Source: a virus
IMG/VR virus record: IMGVR_UViG_3300006641_000065
Location: 1-39,417 of that record
Strand: one strand, 5' to 3'
DNA: 39,417 nucleotides
The notes under the pieces are model-generated. The model was not told where the DNA came from. It did not search any database and worked only from the letters and a program-made list of their open reading frames with translations. Shown piece by piece: positions 15,973 through 26,783 of this stretch (its first letter is position 1; the number at the start of each line of letters is the position of its first letter). Made by a program: the position numbers and the translations under genes.

Positions 15973-18900
15973 ATGCCGGCATCAATCATTCTGTCAGCGT
16001 ACTACGGTTCGGCTGCGGCCGCGTTAACGGCGCTCGGCGCTACCGGCGTTGCGATGGCGTCGTTCGCGATCAACATGGTTGCCTCGGCGATCATCAGTAA
16101 AGCATTCGGGCCGCAAAACGCAAACACTAACGACGCGCAAGGCCAGCCTAACCCTGGCAACAATCAGCAGTTCGGACCAGCCGGCGACAACAAGGTGCCG
16201 GTCGTCTACGGCTCGGCCTACGTCGGCGGCATCGTTACCGACCTCAGCATCAGCAGCAACAACCAGCAAATTTATTATGTGCTGACGCTTGCCGAGGTGA
16301 CGAACACCGAGGGCCAAAACGGAGCCACGCCGGACACATACACATTTGGTTACGTCTATTGGGGCGGTCGTCGGTGCATCTTTGATGTGACCGATCAATA
16401 CAAGGTCACCGGCCTGCTGGACGAGTCGACCGGCATTGTTGACACGACGGTCAACGGCAAAATCAATATTTACCTGTTTCGCAATGGCTCGTCGTCTGGC
16501 GTCAATACTGCTCAAACCGCCATTCAGATCATGCAAACGGCCGGCTTGGTGTATCAATGGGACGCCAGTAAGCTAATGAGCAATGTGGCGTTTGCCATTG
16601 TGCAGCTTACCTACAGCCAATCGGCGAACGTCACCGGTCTACAGCAGACGCGGTTTCAGATTACCAACAGCCGCTATAGGCCAGGCGATTGTTTCTCTGA
16701 CTTTCTGCTGTCTACGCGCTACGGCGCGGCGCTCAATTCCACGCAGGTCAATCCCACATCGTTCGCCGATCTGAATACTTATTCAGATCAGACGATGACC
16801 TACACGGACTACAGCGGCGGCACGCAAATTCAGACGCGATTCCGGTTTGATGGGGTGGTTAACACCGATCAAACCATCATGTCCAATATGCAGGCAATGG
16901 CGGCTTGCTGTGATTGCCTCATCAAGTACAACGAAATCCTCGGGCAATGGGGCGTGATCGTTCAATCGCCGACCTATACGGTCGTCATGGACATTAACGA
17001 TTCCAATATGGTTTCGGCCATCCAGATCACGCCGACCGATCTGTCGTCTTCCTATAACGTCGCCGAGGTCAAGTTTCCCGACGGCACGGCAAAGGATGCG
17101 TTCAACTCGGCCACGTTCGATTTAGCGGTGGTCAACCCTTCGCTGCTCTACCCTAACGAGCCGGTCAACAAACAGACAGTCACGCTTGGCCTGGTGAATA
17201 ACTCGGTGCGGGCGCAATACATCGCCAACCGATTCCTCGAGGGCGCGCGCGAGGATTTAGTGGTCAAGGTCGACGTCGATTTTTCTGGCATCCAACTTGA
17301 GGCCGGCGATGTGGTGACGGTGACCAATGCTAACTATGGCTGGACGGCAAAGCTGTTTCGCATCAGCCAAGTCACCGAGACATTTACCGACGATGGTCAG
17401 ATCACGGCCAGCCTTACGCTGCAAGAGTTCAACCCGGCGGTGTACGACGACGTTAACGTCACGCAGTTCACGCCAGCACCTAACACCGGCATCGGTTCGC
17501 CGCTGGGCTTTGGCACGCTTTACGCACCGACGGTTACCAACGTACAGATCAGTAACCCGGTGCCGTCGTTTGACATTGCGGTCACGGCCGCGAGCAACGG
17601 CATTGTTCAGTACGCCAACGTCTACTATTCGCTCTACTCCAGCCCGACCGATTCGCAGCGCATCTTTATTGGCACGACGGCGGTCAACCCTGGGGGCAAC
17701 CCCTACAACCCGTCGTCGTCAATGGGCGTTCTAACGATCAACTCGCTGCCGCAGGGCGATTGGTATTTCAGCGTCAAATATGTCAACGCGCTCGGCGAAT
17801 CTAATTTCTCGCCATCATCGTCGGTGTTTCAATGGCGACCGTTAACCTTCCAATACGCCGAGCGCTGGCTGGCCGTTGCCTACGCCGACAACGCGACCGG
17901 CACCTCCGGGTTCAGCTACAACCCGCGCAACAAACTTTACTTTGGCCTCTACAACAACGACACGGCCAACGGCGGGACCGACCCGACGCTTTACACCTGG
18001 TACACGGTCGCCAACTTCGGCACGACTAACTACCTGCTGTACGCCAATCGAACAAACCGCAAGTTCAGCTTTAACGTCGGCAACGCCGGCTATGTCAACT
18101 TGGGCGGTGCATTCGTACCGACGGCCACATCAATCTATGACAGCAATGTGTGGTCTGGCCTAGTGGACCCGTCTGGCGCTCTGCAAAGTTTCATAGACCT
18201 AGACGCGCGCACTGGCCAGACGATCATTGCCGGCACAACATCAAACAACATCAACGACGGTTTTCTTTCGGTCACCAACAACGTCGACGGAACAATGCGG
18301 GTCAATCTGCAAGAGTTCCTAAATTTCGGCTCTGGCATCTACACGAAATCGTTTTCTGCCGCCACGCTCACGATTGACGTTTACGGTCGCGTCGTCGGCT
18401 TTCAGGAACAGGATCAGTTTTTTTACACCGAGACGGTCTACACGGCCACCGGTGGGCAGACTTCGTTTAGCAACACGCACACCGTCGGCTGGATTCTTGT
18501 GTTCCGCAATGGCGTCTTGTTGGACCCAAGCGAATACTCGGAAACGTCGACCACGGTGGTCATGGGCACAGCTTGCGTCGCTGGCGAAACGGTGGTCATT
18601 ATTTATATGCGCGGCGTTAGCACCTCGGCGGCTTACGAGGACTTGAACATCACCATCGCCAGTAGCACCACGAACTCAATTACGTACAGCAACGCACCGT
18701 ATCAGATCATCAACGCCGGCGACCTATTGACATTCACCGACAGCGGCACGCCGACCACCTACACGGTGTCGACGGTCAACACCAGCACCAAGGTTATTAC
18801 CTTTACCGGCACGATTGCCGGGGCAACGGCAGGCAACAGCGTTTACCGCTACCGCGCCGCCAGCTCTAACTATGCGCCGTTCAGCCGCTACGATCAGGAC

Positions 18901-19320
18901 GTGACGGCGGTTACCTCGTTCTTGCCGACGACCTACGCCATTCAAAACGGCGCAGAATCAATCTACGTTAACGGAAGTCAAATCAACGAGATTGATTACG
19001 ACATCGCGCTTGGCGCGGTGGAGGGGTTTCCTGCGCCGCTAACAGGCCGGTTTACGATCATTCAATACGCACCAAATAACTTGGCGGTGCCGGCCAGCAA
19101 CATTGCCAACACGACGGCATATAGTACAAGCGGCCAGACCACCTACCCGTTTGCCTCCAATCCTCTCAGCATGGAGGTCTACGCTAATGGTGCATTGTTG
19201 GCCAAAGGCGCCGGGTACGATTACACGGCAAGCGCCGCAAATTACATTTTGACCACGGCGTTCAATAACAATGTCACTTTGCTTAATCAACAAACCTTCG
19301 CCCGAAACGGAGCCGCATAA
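15973..19320 (+). CDS. Tail tip/central fibre protein (lambda J-like)
   Basis: Largest product, 1115 residues; probably forms the tip of the tail and contacts the receptor. A hydrophobic N-terminal stretch (residues about 10-45) is followed by the family-type VPVVYGSAYVGG at about 75-86. The middle has beta domains ending with LEAGDVVTVTNANYGW and TLQEFNPAVYD, as in J-like proteins, then fibronectin-like strands. The last 250 residues hold at least three similar beta modules around NG: VFRNGVLLDPSEY, IYVNGSQINEIDY and VYANGALLAKGAGY. Host specificity is expected in this C-terminal part. Confidence 0.9.
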   Translation: MPASIILSAYYGSAAAALTALGATGVAMASFAINMVASAIISKAFGPQNANTNDAQGQPNPGNNQQFGPAGDNKVPVVYGSAYVGGIVTDLSISSNNQQIYYVLTLAEVTNTEGQNGATPDTYTFGYVYWGGRRCIFDVTDQYKVTGLLDESTGIVDTTVNGKINIYLFRNGSSSGVNTAQTAIQIMQTAGLVYQWDASKLMSNVAFAIVQLTYSQSANVTGLQQTRFQITNSRYRPGDCFSDFLLSTRYGAALNSTQVNPTSFADLNTYSDQTMTYTDYSGGTQIQTRFRFDGVVNTDQTIMSNMQAMAACCDCLIKYNEILGQWGVIVQSPTYTVVMDINDSNMVSAIQITPTDLSSSYNVAEVKFPDGTAKDAFNSATFDLAVVNPSLLYPNEPVNKQTVTLGLVNNSVRAQYIANRFLEGAREDLVVKVDVDFSGIQLEAGDVVTVTNANYGWTAKLFRISQVTETFTDDGQITASLTLQEFNPAVYDDVNVTQFTPAPNTGIGSPLGFGTLYAPTVTNVQISNPVPSFDIAVTAASNGIVQYANVYYSLYSSPTDSQRIFIGTTAVNPGGNPYNPSSSMGVLTINSLPQGDWYFSVKYVNALGESNFSPSSSVFQWRPLTFQYAERWLAVAYADNATGTSGFSYNPRNKLYFGLYNNDTANGGTDPTLYTWYTVANFGTTNYLLYANRTNRKFSFNVGNAGYVNLGGAFVPTATSIYDSNVWSGLVDPSGALQSFIDLDARTGQTIIAGTTSNNINDGFLSVTNNVDGTMRVNLQEFLNFGSGIYTKSFSAATLTIDVYGRVVGFQEQDQFFYTETVYTATGGQTSFSNTHTVGWILVFRNGVLLDPSEYSETSTTVVMGTACVAGETVVIIYMRGVSTSAAYEDLNITIASSTTNSITYSNAPYQIINAGDLLTFTDSGTPTTYTVSTVNTSTKVITFTGTIAGATAGNSVYRYRAASSNYAPFSRYDQDVTAVTSFLPTTYAIQNGAESIYVNGSQINEIDYDIALGAVEGFPAPLTGRFTIIQYAPNNLAVPASNIANTTAYSTSGQTTYPFASNPLSMEVYANGALLAKGAGYDYTASAANYILTTAFNNNVTLLNQQTFARNGAA

Positions 19321-20304
19321 ATGACGCAAGCCTACAACCTCTCTCAGCTCGCCAACAACCTCAATACTTCGGGGCAACTAGACGCCACCGACGGTTTAGT
19401 CAACGCTGTGCCGGTCGCCAACGGCGGCACAGGTGCATCTGATGCGGCAACCGCCAGGACCAACCTCAGCGTGCCCAGCACAACGGGCGGCGGCGCGTCG
19501 GGAACCTGGGGCATTAGCGTCACCGGCAACGCGGCGACGGCCACCTCGGCAACGACAGCGGCGACGGCAACGTTTGCAACCACGGCCGGCAATGGCGGCG
19601 TAACTTCGGTTAATGGGTTAACCGGCGCGGTTACGGTTCTAGGTGGTGGCGCAAGAACTCAGGTGTTTACCAGCAGCGGGACGTTTACTGTGCCGGCTGG
19701 CGTGACCTCGTTAGAAGTCGAGGCATATGGCGGCGGTGCTGGTGGCGCTGGGGCTTCAGGAGTTTATCCAACTTCGCCTGTCGGCGGCGCAGGCGGTTAT
19801 GGTCGAGCTGTCTTGTCTGGTCTTACGCCAGGCGCATCTATTACCGTAACAATTGGCGCGGGTGGTGCTGGCTCTGCAACCAGCGGCGGTATTGGTACAG
19901 CCGGCGCAAACGGTGGGACTACCACGTTTGGCGCTTATTTAACCGCAACAGGTGGCTCGGGTGCTGCGCCAAATAACGGGACACCAGCACAGGGAAATTC
20001 TGGGACTTTTACCACCACCGGCACATTGGTCCGGCAAGGTGGTGGAATTGGTAATTTGTTTTATTTTGGTGGTGGAGCGCCTGGCGTGGGAGGAGCCGCC
20101 GGCGGTGGTGGGCCAGGTATGAGTGGTGGTGGCGGTAGCGCCGGGTCTGGCGTTGCAGGCGGTCGCGGTGGACCAGGCAATCCCGGCGCCAATGGCGGCG
20201 TTTCTACTGCTGGTGCGGGCGGAGGTTCTGCCGGAGGTGCAGGTGGCGGCGGCGGCGCTGGCGGCGGCGGTGGCGGCACCGGCGGTGTGATCGTCTACTG
20301 GTAA
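19321..20304 (+). CDS. Glycine-rich tail fibre/adhesin
   Basis: A 327-residue fibre protein. Residues 1-60 carry the PVANGGTGASDAATARTNL motif found in many tail fibres. A beta domain follows (TQVFTSSGTFTVPAGVTSLE), which opens the glycine-rich domain. Residues about 140-325 contain runs of Gly with GGAGG and GGGGG repeats, which in phage adhesins can pack as polyglycine II helices. It starts right after the J-like stop. The protein likely attaches to the tip and binds the cell surface. Confidence 0.85.
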   Translation: MTQAYNLSQLANNLNTSGQLDATDGLVNAVPVANGGTGASDAATARTNLSVPSTTGGGASGTWGISVTGNAATATSATTAATATFATTAGNGGVTSVNGLTGAVTVLGGGARTQVFTSSGTFTVPAGVTSLEVEAYGGGAGGAGASGVYPTSPVGGAGGYGRAVLSGLTPGASITVTIGAGGAGSATSGGIGTAGANGGTTTFGAYLTATGGSGAAPNNGTPAQGNSGTFTTTGTLVRQGGGIGNLFYFGGGAPGVGGAAGGGGPGMSGGGGSAGSGVAGGRGGPGNPGANGGVSTAGAGGGSAGGAGGGGGAGGGGGGTGGVIVYW

Positions 20305-20312
20305 TCTATTCT

Positions 20313-20332
20313 GGGCGATGCGATAATCGCCC
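20313..20332 (+). terminator. Hairpin after the glycine-rich fibre gene
   Basis: A perfect 7-bp stem GGGCGAT/ATCGCCC with a 6-base loop lies 8 bases after the stop. No T run follows, so it may be a weak or factor-dependent terminator or an mRNA processing element. It opens the 94-base gap before the next fibre gene. Confidence 0.45.
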
Positions 20333-20398
20333 AACAAGACACGACAACGCGAGCCGCAGAAAGCGGATTACGTCACTACCTGAGAGCAGGGAAAAGTC

Positions 20399-22296
<1,898 letters not shown>

Positions 22297-22737
22297 ATGC
22301 CCGCAAATACCGCACCTATTTTTCCCTTAGTCGCAGAAACTACTTGGGTCAGCGGCCCAGCAGCCAACGCCGCAACTCCCGGCGTAACAGCTAACACGAC
22401 CTTTGACCTGACCAGCGGAACGATCTACGGCCCGATCATTACTGGCGGCACCAACGGTACGCGAGTGGATTTTATTAAGTCACGGGCGCTGGGCACCAAT
22501 GTGCAAACGGTTGTGCGTATTTGGATCAACAATGGCAGCGTGACGACTACGGCAACGAATAACGCCCTGTATCTGGAACGTACTCTTGGCGCAACAACGG
22601 TTTCTCAAACCAGCGAACAGGCGGACATCATTTTGCCATTGAGCATTTCCATTCCGTCTGGCTATCGCATTTACGCAACTTTTGGCACGGCGGTAGCTGC
22701 TGGATTCCACCTGATGGCGGTGGGCGGGGATTATTAA
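22297..22737 (+). CDS. Small beta-rich virion protein
   Basis: A 146-residue protein that starts directly after the collagen-like gene and overlaps the next start (TAATG). It has a beta pattern with TRVDFIKSRALGTNVQTVVR and IILPLSISIPSGYRIYATFG, which looks like a compact beta-sandwich seen in small structural proteins near fibres. No known motif. Probably a fibre accessory or decoration protein. Confidence 0.6.
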   Translation: MPANTAPIFPLVAETTWVSGPAANAATPGVTANTTFDLTSGTIYGPIITGGTNGTRVDFIKSRALGTNVQTVVRIWINNGSVTTTATNNALYLERTLGATTVSQTSEQADIILPLSISIPSGYRIYATFGTAVAAGFHLMAVGGDY

Positions 22738-24041
22738 TGTTTAACGGTTTTCCCTCAACGAATACACCTGCTTTTCAGGTGTGGGATTGCAAAGTTAATG
22801 GACAAAGCATTTCTTTGCCAGATGATTGCGCTCCAATTCAGTTTTTTAAAACAGGCTCAACTTATGAGGGGTCTATCAGAGTAAATCTCCCAAATGCCAT
22901 ACCAGAAGGGAAGAGAATACTCTTTATAAATAATGCCTATTACAGTAACGGACCCACATCTCTTCAGCTTTTTTGTACAGATGTTGGAAGCGCAGCAACA
23001 GCTTATTATGTTGGCGCAGGGCAGACCTTGGAGCTTTGCTATAGCAAACAATTAATTACAGTCGCCAACTCAACAAACCCTGCGTCGGGTTGGTTTCCTC
23101 TTAATCAAGGTTCGCCTTTTTCACTAAATGCCAATAGTTTTGTAGTTGGTAACTCTAATAGAGTTAGAGCTGCTGATGCAGCTTCAATTGCGGGATTTAA
23201 CAATTTTGTGTACGGCAATGGATGCGCTGCTGTTGGTGGCCGCAATCATTCAGCCGCTGGGAATTATTCAACAATTGCCGGAGGTGAAAACAATAGCATT
23301 GGTAGCAACTATAATGGAATTTTAGGCGGGGCGTCTAATAATATTCAAGGCACAAATAGCGGCATTGCTGGAGGCTCTTCAAACACTATTTTCTCTGGGA
23401 CTAACAATGCAATTGCAGGAGGTAATGCCAATGCCGCCACCGGAGGTTCCGCATTTATTGGTGGGGGGAGTAGCAATACCGCATCAGGATCAGGGTCTGC
23501 GGTAGTAGCTGGTAATACTTGTACGGCATCCGCTACTAACTCAAGCGTTGTAGGCGGTTCTTATGGCACAACAAGATCAAATATTGGCCGAACAGTTTTC
23601 CCAGGGTCTACAAATACAATCGCTTCTGTTGCTGGCGTTACGCAGTCTTCTTTACTTTTACTTGGTAGACAAACAACTGACGCCACAGTCATTACGCTGA
23701 CTAGCAATAATTCTGTCGCAGGCACTTCTAACCAACTTGTTCTACCCAACAACAGCGCTTATTATGTGCGGGGTTCTTGTATTGCTAACGTAACAGGCGG
23801 CGGCGATACTAAGGCATGGTCGTTTGAGGCAGCTATAAAGCGCGGTGCCAGCGCAGCAACCACAGCTATTGTTGGCGCAGTCACTAAAAACGTAGTATCT
23901 GCCGACGCTGGTGCTGCAACTTGGGATATAACGATTTCTGCCGACACGACCAACGGCGCATTGCAAGTTCAGGTAACCGGTGCAACAGCGACCACAATTC
24001 GCTGGGTATGCAAACTCGAATCAACCGAGGTAACTTTCTAA
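22737..24041 (+). CDS. Adhesin-like fibre with YadA-head-type repeats
   Basis: A 434-residue protein. An N-terminal beta domain (1-125) is followed at about 125-300 by short repeats built on SFVVGNSN, NSIGSNYNGILGGASN, SNTIFSGTNNAIAGG and similar units of 14-16 residues, the pattern of a left-handed beta roll as in YadA or Hia heads. A compact C-terminal beta domain (about 305-434) ends in WVCKLESTEVTF. Base use is visibly richer in A and T than in the neighbours, especially in the first two thirds, which suggests recent acquisition. It probably binds a receptor. Confidence 0.75.
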   Translation: MFNGFPSTNTPAFQVWDCKVNGQSISLPDDCAPIQFFKTGSTYEGSIRVNLPNAIPEGKRILFINNAYYSNGPTSLQLFCTDVGSAATAYYVGAGQTLELCYSKQLITVANSTNPASGWFPLNQGSPFSLNANSFVVGNSNRVRAADAASIAGFNNFVYGNGCAAVGGRNHSAAGNYSTIAGGENNSIGSNYNGILGGASNNIQGTNSGIAGGSSNTIFSGTNNAIAGGNANAATGGSAFIGGGSSNTASGSGSAVVAGNTCTASATNSSVVGGSYGTTRSNIGRTVFPGSTNTIASVAGVTQSSLLLLGRQTTDATVITLTSNNSVAGTSNQLVLPNNSAYYVRGSCIANVTGGGDTKAWSFEAAIKRGASAATTAIVGAVTKNVVSADAGAATWDITISADTTNGALQVQVTGATATTIRWVCKLESTEVTF

Positions 24042-24304
24042 TGGCTCTCAAACTCTCCATCCCCACCAGCAGCGTCGGCATCCCGTTCACCGAGGCATAC
24101 GCCCGCATCACCAATATTTTTGGTAACAAAGATCAATGCCAGTATCAGGTCAGTGTCAGCGCCAACGCGGATGCTCGGCAAGCTAACGCGCAAGAGGTGG
24201 CAAGCCACGCTTTCTATTGCGCTACGCCGCAGGGCAACATCATGGAAGGCTTGTATGCTGATCTGAAGACGCAAGCGGGGTTTGAGGGCGCGGTCGATTG
24301 CTAA
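24041..24304 (+). CDS. Small hypothetical protein between fibre and glycosyltransferase genes
   Basis: An 87-residue protein, not recognised. The start is the ATG overlapping the adhesin stop (TAATG); a longer in-frame start at 23921 would lie within the adhesin gene. Residues such as PFTEAYARITNIFGNKDQCQYQVSV form beta strands, and the product resembles short proteins found after fibre genes in related phages. Function unknown. Confidence 0.65.
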   Translation: MALKLSIPTSSVGIPFTEAYARITNIFGNKDQCQYQVSVSANADARQANAQEVASHAFYCATPQGNIMEGLYADLKTQAGFEGAVDC

Positions 24305-24319
24305 CCAACACTACAAGAC

Positions 24320-25381
24320 ATGACACTAAAAATTGCGGTGTACGCCATCAGCAAAAACGAAGAGGCATTTGTAAAACGATTCTGCGAGTCTGCCGCCGAC
24401 GCTGACTTAATCCTGATTGCCGACACCGGGTCGACCGACAACACGGCCAGCCTGGCGGCTGAATGTGGCGCTACGGTCCACAACATTTGCATTTCGCCGT
24501 GGCGCTTTGACAAGGCGCGCGACACGGCGCTCGCGCTCATTCCTGGCGACTACGATCTGTGCATCTCGCTGGATTTGGACGAAATCCTAGAGCCAGGCTG
24601 GCGGCAGGAAATTGAGCGCGTCTGGCAGGCCGACACCACCAGGCTGCGCTACAAATTCGATTGGGGCTGTGGCATTAGCTTCTACTACGAGAAAATTCAC
24701 CACCGGCGCGGCTACCATTGGCATCACCCGGTGCATGAATACCCACGCCCGGACGGGCGCATCACCGAGGTCTACGCTCAGACCGATATGCTGTTGGTGA
24801 GCCATCACCCGGACCCGACCAAATCGCGCGGTCAATATATGCCGCTGCTGGAGCTGGCGGTCAAAGAGGACCCGCATTGCCCGCGCAATGCGTTCTATCA
24901 CGCTAGGGAATTGACGTTCTATGGCAGGTGGGACGAAGCAATTACGGCGCTGAATCGCTATCTGGCAATGCCCGAGGCCAACTGGGCCAATGAGCGCTGC
25001 TACGCCATGCGCCTTCTGGGCAAGGCCCACGACGAGCTGGGCCGGGGCTGGGACGCGCTCAAATGGTATCGCCTGGCCGTCGCCGAGGCACCAGGCACGC
25101 GCGAGCCTTGGGTCGAGCTGTCCATGCTGACCTACCGGTTCGGGATGTGGACCGAGTCTTATGCGGCCGCTAAATCGGCGCTTCAGATCAAAGATAAGCA
25201 GCTCGTCTACACCATGGACCCTAGCGTCTGGGGTGAGAAACCGTGGGACTTGGCCAGCATCGCCGCCTGGAACCTTGGCCTCAAAGAGGAAGCTATTCAG
25301 CTTTTAGACGAAGCCCTAAAATTGGCGCCAGACGATGCTCGTCTGCTGTCCAACCGTAAATTGATGCAACCGCCCGACTAA
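24320..25381 (+). CDS. Family 2 glycosyltransferase with TPR-like C-terminal half
   Basis: Probably transfers a sugar from a nucleotide-sugar donor. The GT-A fold is clear: DTGSTDNT at residues 35-42 and the DxD metal site at D85-L-D87 in SLDLDE. The C-terminal half (about 190-345) has TPR-like helix pairs (WDEAITALNRYL, WDALKWYRLAVAEAPG, LKEEAIQLLDEALKLAPDD). It stands between the fibre and lysis genes. Targets may be virion proteins, for example the Thr-rich collagen-like fibre, or host surface sugars. No membrane segment is seen, so it is cytoplasmic. Confidence 0.88.
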   Translation: MTLKIAVYAISKNEEAFVKRFCESAADADLILIADTGSTDNTASLAAECGATVHNICISPWRFDKARDTALALIPGDYDLCISLDLDEILEPGWRQEIERVWQADTTRLRYKFDWGCGISFYYEKIHHRRGYHWHHPVHEYPRPDGRITEVYAQTDMLLVSHHPDPTKSRGQYMPLLELAVKEDPHCPRNAFYHARELTFYGRWDEAITALNRYLAMPEANWANERCYAMRLLGKAHDELGRGWDALKWYRLAVAEAPGTREPWVELSMLTYRFGMWTESYAAAKSALQIKDKQLVYTMDPSVWGEKPWDLASIAAWNLGLKEEAIQLLDEALKLAPDDARLLSNRKLMQPPD

Positions 25382-25382
25382 C

Positions 25383-25592
25383 ATGGAAACCGAAATCGAC
25401 CCGATCAAATATGGCGTGCTGTGGGAGCGCGTACAAGCTATGGATCGCAAGGTCGACAAGATGGAGCGCCAACTAGAAGAGTTGGTAGCCCTAGCGAACA
25501 AAGGCAAGGGCGGTTTCTGGATGGGCATGACGATTGCCAGCATGGCCGGCGGCATCATCACTTGGGTCGCTGGGCACCTTAAGGGTGGCTAA
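25383..25592 (+). CDS. Small membrane protein, XhlA/holin-like
   Basis: A 69-residue protein with an N-terminal coiled coil (VQAMDRKVDKMERQLEELVA) and one C-terminal membrane segment (GMTIASMAGGIITWVAGHL). This layout is that of XhlA-like haemolysin/holin-associated proteins. It is the first of five lysis-cassette genes, one base after the glycosyltransferase stop. It may help holin function or link the membrane to the endolysin step. Confidence 0.65.
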   Translation: METEIDPIKYGVLWERVQAMDRKVDKMERQLEELVALANKGKGGFWMGMTIASMAGGIITWVAGHLKGG

Positions 25593-25594
25593 TC

Positions 25595-26065
25595 ATGATC
25601 ATGATCGACCCTATCGCCGCGCTGGAGGCGGTCAATAAGGCGGTCAAAATGGTCAAGATGGCCAGTAAGACGGCCAACGATGTATCGCAGCTCGGGCCGC
25701 TGCTCGGCAACTACTTTGACGCCAAGGCCACGGCCACCAAAGCGGCGCGCCAGGCTAAGAAGAAGGGCGGCTCCAACCTCGGTGCCGCAATGCAGATTGA
25801 GATGGCGCTCAAGGCGCAGGCCGATTTCGAGCGCGAGGTGCAGGGGTTGTTCTTCAGTTCGAACAACATGGACATCTGGCACCAGATCAAAAAGCGCGAA
25901 GCCGAGATGAATGCCGAGGACAAGCAAGAGGCCGAGCGCGAAAAGATCGCAGAGATTCAACGCCAGCGCGAGATGCAGGAGTTTCGGGACATTGGTGTTG
26001 CGATCGCTATTGCGGCGGTGCTGCTCGGTGCGGTTGGATGGGTGTTAGTGAAAATCATCTTCTAA
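25595..26065 (+). CDS. Helical protein with C-terminal membrane anchor, lysis cassette
   Basis: A 156-residue protein: long charged helices (residues about 1-128, with KKREAEMNAEDKQEAEREK) and one C-terminal membrane segment (VAIAIAAVLLGAVGWVLV). It stands two bases after the holin-like gene. The single anchored tail and the helical body could suit a spanin or holin-type role, but the anchor is at the wrong end for a classic i-spanin. Function is not certain. Confidence 0.6.
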   Translation: MIMIDPIAALEAVNKAVKMVKMASKTANDVSQLGPLLGNYFDAKATATKAARQAKKKGGSNLGAAMQIEMALKAQADFEREVQGLFFSSNNMDIWHQIKKREAEMNAEDKQEAEREKIAEIQRQREMQEFRDIGVAIAIAAVLLGAVGWVLVKIIF

Positions 26066-26072
26066 CCATGAG

Positions 26073-26246
26073 ATGCCACGCAAGCCGGTCGACGTCCATC
26101 TCGTTCTCATTGAGGCGATGGAAAAGTGGCTCAAGGTCGTTTGCTACCTGGGGTTAATCAACATCGCATTCGACATCATCATCACGCTGCCGCCCGAAAT
26201 CGCCAACCGCATCTTTGATGCCATCTTTAGAAAGCTGGGGTTCTAA
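26073..26246 (+). CDS. 57-residue membrane microprotein in lysis cassette
   Basis: A short gene between two lysis-cassette genes. The product has a charged N terminus (MPRKPVDVHLVLIEAMEKWLK), a hydrophobic centre (VVCYLGLINIAFDIIITL) that would cross the membrane once, and a polar/basic end. The stop TAA is followed directly by the next ATG, and codon use matches the neighbours. It could be a holin or antiholin; the sequence alone does not decide. Confidence 0.6.
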   Translation: MPRKPVDVHLVLIEAMEKWLKVVCYLGLINIAFDIIITLPPEIANRIFDAIFRKLGF

Positions 26247-26783
26247 ATGCTCACTCTCCTATCCACGCTCATTTCGTTTTTGATGGGCGGTCTGCCCAAA
26301 TTGCTCGAGTTCTTCCGCGACCGCCAGGACAAGCGCCACGAGGTCGAGCTGGCCCGTATGCAGATTGACCGCGAACTCCAGATGGCCGAGCGCGGGTTCA
26401 TGGCGCAGGCCAAGCTCGAGGAAATCAAGCTGGACGAACTGAAAGTTCAATCGGACGCGCAAAAGTACATGGCCGACGCGCAGACCCGCCAAGCCGTAAT
26501 CGGTGCCCAGCAAGCCGAGATGGCGGCGGTCTATGACTACAGCAAAAGCCTCGGCGATGGCGTCAGCACCTGGGTCAAGAACCTGCGCGGTTCCACGCAG
26601 TCGATCATCTCGCTGGGGTTTTTCCTACTGCTTTGCTTTATCGACGGGTGCCTGATCGTCTATTGCTTTGAAAACAAGGTGCCATTCGACCAAATGGCCG
26701 AGATGCTCTGGGACGACAACACGGCCACGCTGTTCGCCTCAATAATCGCCTTTCATTTTGGCGGTCGGGTGTTTGGCAAATGA
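26247..26783 (+). CDS. Putative holin, 3TM GTA-type
   Basis: A 178-residue membrane protein. It has an N-terminal hydrophobic segment (LTLLSTLISFLMGGLP), a long charged coiled coil (residues about 20-85, RQDKRHEVELARMQIDREL) and two C-terminal segments (SIISLGFFLLLCFIDGCLIV and TLFASIIAFHFGG). This order fits the 3TM holins of gene-transfer-agent type and many siphophages. Its stop overlaps the endolysin start (ATGA). It would time release of the cytoplasmic endolysin. Confidence 0.75.
   Translation: MLTLLSTLISFLMGGLPKLLEFFRDRQDKRHEVELARMQIDRELQMAERGFMAQAKLEEIKLDELKVQSDAQKYMADAQTRQAVIGAQQAEMAAVYDYSKSLGDGVSTWVKNLRGSTQSIISLGFFLLLCFIDGCLIVYCFENKVPFDQMAEMLWDDNTATLFASIIAFHFGGRVFGK

Noticed and set aside
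22737-24041. Possible diversity-generating retroelement target in the repeat-rich adhesin
   Set aside because: No reverse transcriptase gene and no template repeat copy are visible in the window.
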